NCBI GenBank assembly: GCA_030340625.1 | Contig: JAOPHQ010006593.1 | Coordinates: 5,001-69,000, forward strand | Source of the DNA: Merluccius polli | Lineage: Eukaryota; Chordata; Actinopteri; Gadiformes; Merlucciidae | Length of the DNA stretch: 64,000 nucleotides | Direction of reading: 5' to 3' | In this document: positions 58,001-64,000 of the stretch, one piece after another | How positions within the stretch are numbered: position 1 is the first letter of the stretch | Layout of the letters: every line of letters begins with the position of its first letter | Program-made: the position numbers and the translations under genes | Notes under the pieces: generated by a model | The model's input: only the letters and a program-made list of their open reading frames with translations | Told to the model about the DNA's origin: nothing | Databases searched by the model: none

Positions 58001-59085
58001 ACAAACTTAAGCTCGGGACCAATGTATTCTATATGCAGGCCTACAGATACGGTAGCTATGATACTGTGCAGACGACTGACAAATGATTATTCATTATTTA
58101 TTTCACAATATATTTTTTTCACTCTTTTTTACTCTCTCACTGGTGTCGCTGTAACCTACGGCAGGAGGAATATTTATTAATCCCACAAAATGGCGCACCG
58201 GGCCTTGCCATGCTTGGGTACATAGGGCACTTTAGCAATCGCTAATTTTGTGTAATTAATTGTGTGGTGGGGTTTCCTGTTAGATGAAAGATGAATAGCA
58301 CAGAGACATTTGGAAAGAGTCATGATTATTTACTGATTAATTTGAACATGTGGAAAGATGTTTATTCACCCCTATTGTAGATAACGTTGAAGTAATGTTC
58401 TTTAAATTATACACATTCAAATGGGAAAAAATATCTATTTAGAGGGAGGTCCAAGATAAGTGAGGTAGCTAGATTGTACAATTTTTAATTCATTTTAAAA
58501 GTGTTTACCGTCAGTGCAGATATCTCTGTTGTGTCTGGAAAACATGGAACAATTCTGGGAGTTAGCCGTTGAAAAGGAAATTAATTGTGTATATGTCCTA
58601 ATCTGTTGCAATAAACATTACCTGCTGTTTGTCATGTACTTGTTGTATTCTCTTTGTTAACTCTCTTTACCAACCATTTCCTCCGGTGCAAAGCTTTTCA
58701 ACAGTTTAGATAATACAGTAGATAATAGAACAAAAATCTTTCTTCAAATAAACCTTTCCCAAGTCTGTGGGTGGTTCATCCCAAGTTTTGGAGAAACACT
58801 ACAGTTTGATAAACAGCAATTATGTGTTTTATAGTGTTCTCATGCCAGTGCTTTCATGCCAATACCAGGTACCCACACCCTGTTGTTGTACTTTCACTAA
58901 GCATACATCAATGTAAATGGGGGAACTGGCACATGTTTAAGCTAGAGCAACGCCAAGGGAACATTTTAAAGATCCAAACATTTGATCCTTAATGGGTCTG
59001 TGAGACCATTAACATACTTTGAAGAGGCTGAAGTCATACTTTGTTCATACCTTTTATACAGTCGCAGCAAATACTACAACAATAG

Positions 59086-59545
59086 AGTGACCAGACCTCC
59101 CTGTTTTCCAGGTTTCTGGTGGCCTGTCCCCGGCTGGAGCCGTCCCTGGAAATGTCCCCGTTTTAAAAAAACAGGATTCTATAAACATATGAACAGATTT
59201 TTAAATGGCAAAGTTTCCAGCTTGCTCATGAATATTCTATCTATCTATAAACTTTATACCATAAGCAGGCACAACCGACCATAAACAATAGGCTATCAAT
59301 ACAATATAGAACAATACCTTATTTGACTAGCCTACTTTGGCTTGTTTTTGTCTGGTTTACCAAAGCTTAACACATCATAGTAAACTGTTGGGCATGTCCC
59401 AATCTTTTACTACAGTACTGCGTTTACTATGATAAGAATAGGCTAAACGTATGTCCCTTTTTTTCCATTTAAGAAATAATAACATCAGATATTTTGTGGA
59501 TATATGGACCGCCAAAATACAAATGTCCCCGTTTTACCTTTCATA
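59086..59545. repeat. Possible dispersed repeat
   Basis: GAGTGACCAGACCTCCCTGTTTTCC near the left, and AAATGTCCCCGTTTTA at 59149 and again at 59521, resembling fish/vertebrate GTGACCA...GTCC repeats. The boundaries are uncertain. Confidence 0.35.
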
Positions 59546-60509
59546 AATCTTTTCACCTTATACAACAATGATGGGGATGCTTAAAGTATGAACTTAGAAA
59601 ATCACAAAATATGTGATATGTGAGTGTGGGTAGCTTTCAGCCCTCGAGCCACTCCCCGCTAGTCTCTGTCTGTCTTACACAAACACAGACACATGGACAC
59701 TCCCACACACATGAATACACACACACACGCGCACATGTACGCTCGCACACACTCGCTTGCACACACGCACATGCAGACACAGACACACACACGTCTGTTA
59801 ACATAGATTTAAATGGACATTTCCCAGGTATCCTCTCACTAATGCCTGGCATACACACTGCCCACATCTTGTATGTCTGGCTTCACTTTTGGTGACATTG
59901 TATCAAGAACATTTACTGATTTTATACCACATTATTTCAAATTCCCCCAACCTGGAACAGACACTTGTTAAAACACAAGCAACATCTCGCACCGGAGATC
60001 AAATGCTTCGTGCCACAAAATCATTCATCCGCATGCCAGGGCATTTTAAAAGGGTCTACAGACTTTTCACAGGTCGTCAATAGTAGGGTAAAGTCACTTC
60101 TTGTTCCTGTCATTTTTTTTAATTTTTTTATCTATGTCTGTCGTAGCACCAGCATGGTCAATGTATATTTACTTGACTAGTAGTGTCTATACTGGTGACA
60201 CTACTACGGAGCAATAATTTATGAGCTATGTTATGAGCTACACCTGTGTTTTTCCTACAGTGAAAAGGGCCCATTAGGGCCATCTCTGTGTCCTTTTACT
60301 CAGTAGCAGAGATTCTTCACATTCCTGCTGCGGTGACACACATTATGATAATATTTAGAGGGGCGCACTCACATCCACACCGCCACTCCACAGACAACAC
60401 AAACACATTGATTTAGCATGACTGAGTCTCTGAGAATACGCTGTTAAAGGGCAACACCGGTCTGGTTGACCAATCCATCGTAACCATCTCTCCCGACTCC
60501 ACAAAATCA

Positions 60510-60840
60510 TTGGTTACCAATTCAATTTGTCAACATTATACCCTTGTACCGATTCTGCCAAAGAGCATTTAGTGTGCGCGCCTGCCATGAATCTAAACAA
60601 TGTAAATACAGCCCTTTCGTCTTTTGGAATCAGTGTGCGTTGGTCAGTACAGAGTTTGTGGATAACAGTGATTCGCTATACAAATACTTCACTATATTGC
60701 TATATTGCCAATGCTTATGTGTGTGGCACGCTAAATATTTTTTGGCAGAATCGCCTCATGGAAGTAATGTTGCCATTATTTTGGCAACGGATGTTTTAGT
60801 GAAGCCAAAGGAGATGGTTATCATGGTCTGATAACCAAGA
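60510..60840. mobile_element. Repeat family R1, diverged copy
   Basis: Shares ACCAATWYMATTTGTCAACATTA-like start and GATGTTTTAGTGAAGCCA with the other R1 copies; the middle differs. Confidence 0.5.
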
Positions 60841-60854
60841 CCCAAAAAGTTTTT

Positions 60855-61355
60855 ACGCTTGAGGGAGGTGGAAAAGTTGGTGTATCGATAAAAGGTTAAT
60901 GCGAAAAAGTGCAATGGAAACCGATTCAGTGAATGAATATGAATAAATGATGACGTACAGAAATCACATGACTTAAATGTCACTCCAGCTTCCGCTCCAC
61001 TGGAGAGACGAAAAATGGCGGCAGACGAAAATATCAGGTATGTGTGGACTGAAGAGGTCTCTTGAAATAGTTCAAGAGACAAAGATAAATGCCATTTTAG
61101 ATGGTTTGTTTTGAGGTTTGATTGGCGCTCTTTTAAATATGTCATCTCGTTGCGCCCTCTTCTTCTGCAGTTGTGTAATGGCACCTGACTGGAAAATTAG
61201 CGCCAACTACTGCTTATCTCGATGAACTAACTCCTAATATTCGCATAAAAGTAGTGGATGGAAACACGCATAAATTCGCATTTTCATTTGCCGATTTTCT
61301 GAAAATTCGATTCAAATTTGCCATACATTTGGATGGAAACCCAGTTAGTGAGTAC
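60855..61355 (+). mobile_element. Decayed transposon with Myb/SANT-like protein start
   Basis: At 61015 an ATG in a good context opens MAADENIRYVWTEEVS and then stops. After a frame change LEIVQETKINAILDGLF follows. The WTEE...L(E)I(V)Q(E)...INAILDG pattern recalls the trihelix/SANT-type DNA-binding protein of Harbinger-like fish transposons. The right side ends GGATGGAAACCCAGTTAG, and a GGATGGAAACACGC copy sits about 75 bases inside. No intact gene remains. Confidence 0.5.
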
Positions 61356-61730
61356 TGGGTTTCTAGCCCACACAGATGGGTTGAGATACAGGTGTGGTTA
61401 ATTGGACTGATTGGAAGAGTCTATTCATTTTACTCATAAGGGGGAAGTGGAATGACCATTATGTTTAAGAATGTTATCTTTAATAGTTGGTTAATAGAAT
61501 AAATACATATTATACTAATATTAATGATAGATAAATACATATTAATAATTATAACTTATATACATTTTAACTTATAAATGTGATAGATTTGTGTTCCTTC
61601 CCCTCGTGTGTCATTTAATTTCACACATTTAGTATATAGTCTCCATTGTTGGGAGGTCACATTTGAGTTCCTGGTTGTCGGTTTGCTGGTAGGTTTTATG
61701 TTCAGACTCAGTCACCCATCGTTATGTTAT

Positions 61731-61767
<37 letters not shown>
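61731..61767. repeat. TAC trinucleotide microsatellite
   Basis: About 12 units of TAC/CTA. Confidence 0.93.
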
Positions 61768-61768
<1 letters not shown>

Positions 61769-62331
61769 ACTAACCCTTGTTTAACTTTTTGGTATTCATT
61801 TCCCACAACCTGTTGTATTATTTGGGAAAAGGCTTGTTTCAAATCTATTGCTGCTGTGTAAATATATCCCAGGTTGTTCAAAGATTAATTCAGTAGATAT
61901 TCATACAGATTCGATGCACTCGTGATTCATGATATAGTTGAATGATGAATTAAGACAAAGAATCAATATGAAGCAGACTGCCGGTTATAGACAGTAAGTA
62001 GGAGCAGGCCAAAATAAGTGTCAGCCAGTGATTAGTCATGGCTGTATTTTCTGTACTATCTCGCGTGTGTGTGTGTGTGTGTGTGTCTGTCTTATCGGTG
62101 ATTTGGTGCTGAGTGCTCAGCTGGATTTCATTGCCAATTAGTGGACTATGTTGATGGCTGTTTCCTCATTCTGTCTCATTTTGCTTTTGTGTGCAGAGCA
62201 TTGGCAGACCTGTGGTACTTGTGGTATTGTCCTACAGCCTTATTGGTCTTTATCATTGGTGTATTAGTTTTATTTCACTCAACACTTTGAGTAAGGGTAA
62301 GCTGCCAGTTTGCTGCTACTTTTTGTTTTAA

Positions 62332-62689
62332 AGGTGCTGTAGAGTTGTATTGAGAGAACGCAGGAAAGAGTGGAAGAGAGTAAGGAAGAAAAAACGTCCC
62401 CTCCCTCCCTGTGTTTCAACGCCATTGAGAAGTGTTGCATACCATGCAGGTGATTGACAGGCAAGATGGATTTCCCCGAACCAATCACGGAGAAGATGCC
62501 CTTATTGGTCAGAACTGAGCTAGGAGCGGTCTAACATCTAAATTGGCTCAAACAAAGGCAGGCGCAGTCAACTCGAAACGGATATTCTCACAGCGTGTTT
62601 CACTCACTAATAGTAGCTGACAGATGGCTTGGCCATTTCTAACAATGTGCAATCAAATAATAGCTCTTACACCTTAACCTACAGCACCT
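62332..62689. mobile_element. MITE with AGGTGCTGTAG inverted ends and TTAA flanks
   Basis: 358-bp element with perfect inverted ends AGGTGCTGTAG/CTACAGCACCT, flanked by TTAA on each side (62328-62331 and 62690-62693). It is the best-preserved of four family members in the window. No coding capacity. Confidence 0.82.
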
Positions 62690-62693
62690 TTAA

Positions 62694-63186
62694 GACAGTG
62701 GGTTATTTGTTTGCTATTTTGGCAGCCGCTTATCCTGAAGCAATTTTTAAGTTCCTGATTGTTGTGAAAAGTAAACTTTATCATCCTTTTTGTTCAGCAT
62801 ACAGCATTCAGGGTCTCAACAGTATTAAAGCTTCAGATGAATTTGATTAAAACTGAGGGATGGCGTCACAATGCAGAAATTGGAGACCCAGTCAATAGAA
62901 ACAATAGCTAAAATAAAACCAATATATTATACCCTAATATTTCACCTACCATCATGCTATATATTATAATATAGTTGTTTAATATAGGCCACACGTTACA
63001 CTAAAGCCCATAAAACAACTGTGTCCAACCATCAGAATACCAATACTTACCTAGACGACCGCACACTAAACCTCCCAGGGAAACAGACAAGATAGTTTGG
63101 TTGCTGTCATATAGCTTTTTTCCCCCTGCTGTGTATGTGTGTATTTCTACATACAATGTACTGGTATATGTGTCATTTCTCTGTGC

Positions 63187-63244
<58 letters not shown>

Positions 63245-64000
63245 ATATGGCACACTTGTTTGTGTGTAATTTGTGTCTATGTGTGCGTATATACTGTACG
63301 TCTGTGGGTGTGTGCACGTGTGTAAATTGTGTGTAGCGAGTAGTGTGGCTGCACTGTGTGTGCGTGTGTGCACAAATGTGTATGTGTGTGTGTGTGTACT
63401 CTGTGCCCTGGCTATGCGGCGTCCATGTTGGTATGAGAGGCTCGGGGACGGCTCCCATACATCCCCCCCCCTGGCTCTGTTGATCCTATTGTGTCCTGCG
63501 TCACCACGCGTCGCCCGGCAAATAAAGGCCGTCTGGCTCCAAGCTTAAATATTGCAGCAAACTAAAAACCAACCATCAGAGCCAATTCATTCACATCTGC
63601 TCAGTGGGGCGACAAGGACAGGGCTTTAGGTGGGAAAGAGGGCAGAAAAAAGTTCACTTCTCCCCCCCGACGGGCGCAAAGAGAAACGGGACAGGACTCA
63701 ACCTCGCCGGAGCCGCAGCTGTGGCAAGTGGCCCGCTTCATTCACTAGTTTTTTCAACTGTTATCCAGTACCTTACAGATGAAGGGACTTCATATTTTAT
63801 TCTCTGAGCGACTTGGTTTTACTTGCTTGTTTGGGTGTAAACAGGCATTGCACTCCACAGCAGGCTGAGTGTCGTTTGGATGGTGTTTTAAGAGAGGGGT
63901 GCTTTCCATTTTTTGGAATGTGCATCAGGTTAAAGTTTGACTTTATTCACACAATCTGAGATTTTGTAGATTACAGTAGATCAGCATGAAGTGTCCGAAA
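62694..64000. other. Gene-free right end
   Basis: The GT repeat at 63188 and its degenerate tail, then unique, moderately GC-rich sequence at 63420-63740. No exon recognised. Confidence 0.45.
63188..63243. repeat. GT microsatellite
   Basis: A GT run of about 55 bases, with further degenerate GT sequence to 63400. Confidence 0.93.

Larger units (their letters stand above)
53811..60509. other. Gene-free region, third part
   Basis: After CA-rich sequence to about 55090, mostly unique DNA. A CpG-rich patch at 57470-57720 contains ACATGGCCGCCGCGAC and TGACATCATG and could be a promoter or CpG island, but no gene was found next to it. 57130-57360 and 58180-58640 are unique, repeat-free stretches with no coding signal. 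Confidence 0.4.

Noticed and set aside
61015..61037. Possible first coding exon (MAADENIR with CAG|GTATGT)
   Set aside because: Reads on without splicing into WTEE and a broken transposon-type DNA-binding domain, so a mobile-element remnant is more likely.
38823..64000. A neighbouring connexin gene (gja8) expected from mammalian synteny
   Set aside because: Searched both strands for the MGDW start and the C-x6-C-x3-C loop; only gja5 is present in this window.

Overview
The window is vertebrate nuclear DNA, almost certainly from a ray-finned fish. Genes have introns with GT-AG borders, dinucleotide (AC/GT, AG/CT, AT) microsatellites are extremely dense, and short hAT-like and other MITE-type repeats are scattered throughout. 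The species cannot be named from the sequence. The very heavy AC/GT load is compatible with, but not proof of, a cod-like fish.

Three protein-coding genes can be reconstructed exon by exon with closed reading frames. (1) bcl9, plus strand, coding exons between 11933 and 25015: 8 coding exons, 1531 codons from the first in-frame ATG or 1449 from the ATG matching the mammalian start. It is the nuclear beta-catenin/Pygopus adaptor of Wnt signalling. (2) acp6, minus strand, 33893 down to 27813: 10 coding exons, 424 aa, a histidine acid phosphatase acting on lysophosphatidic acid in mitochondria. Its tenth exon is short and is easily missed. (3) gja5 (connexin-40 class), minus strand, 38400 down to 37207: 397 aa in one coding exon. 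The order bcl9-acp6-gja5 with orientation + - - matches human 1q21, which supports orthology. bcl9 and acp6 converge tail to tail, with predicted 3' ends only a few hundred bases apart at about 26.6-27.1 kb. The genes share a neighbourhood, not a pathway.

Layout: 1-11.6 kb is non-coding, probably upstream region or first introns of bcl9, with one candidate untranslated exon near 1.05-1.21 kb. 11.6-26.6 kb is bcl9. 27-34.7 kb is acp6, whose introns are crowded with repeats. 34.7-37.2 kb is spacer plus the probable gja5 3' UTR. 37.2-38.4 kb is the gja5 coding exon. 38.4-64 kb has no recognisable coding gene; it holds microsatellites, MITEs, a decayed transposon carrying a Myb/SANT-like protein start, and unique sequence that could be gja5 first exon or regulatory DNA.

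The most unusual signal is that two introns, in two different genes on opposite strands, begin with a minisatellite whose repeat unit contains the 5' splice-site motif. After bcl9 coding exon 1 there are dozens of AG|GTATGT units, plus a second copy of the exon's own 3' end. After acp6 exon 3 there are fourteen further copies of the junction motif, thirteen keeping CTA|GTAAGT intact. Two acp6 splice acceptors also have long TG microsatellites where a pyrimidine tract would be expected.
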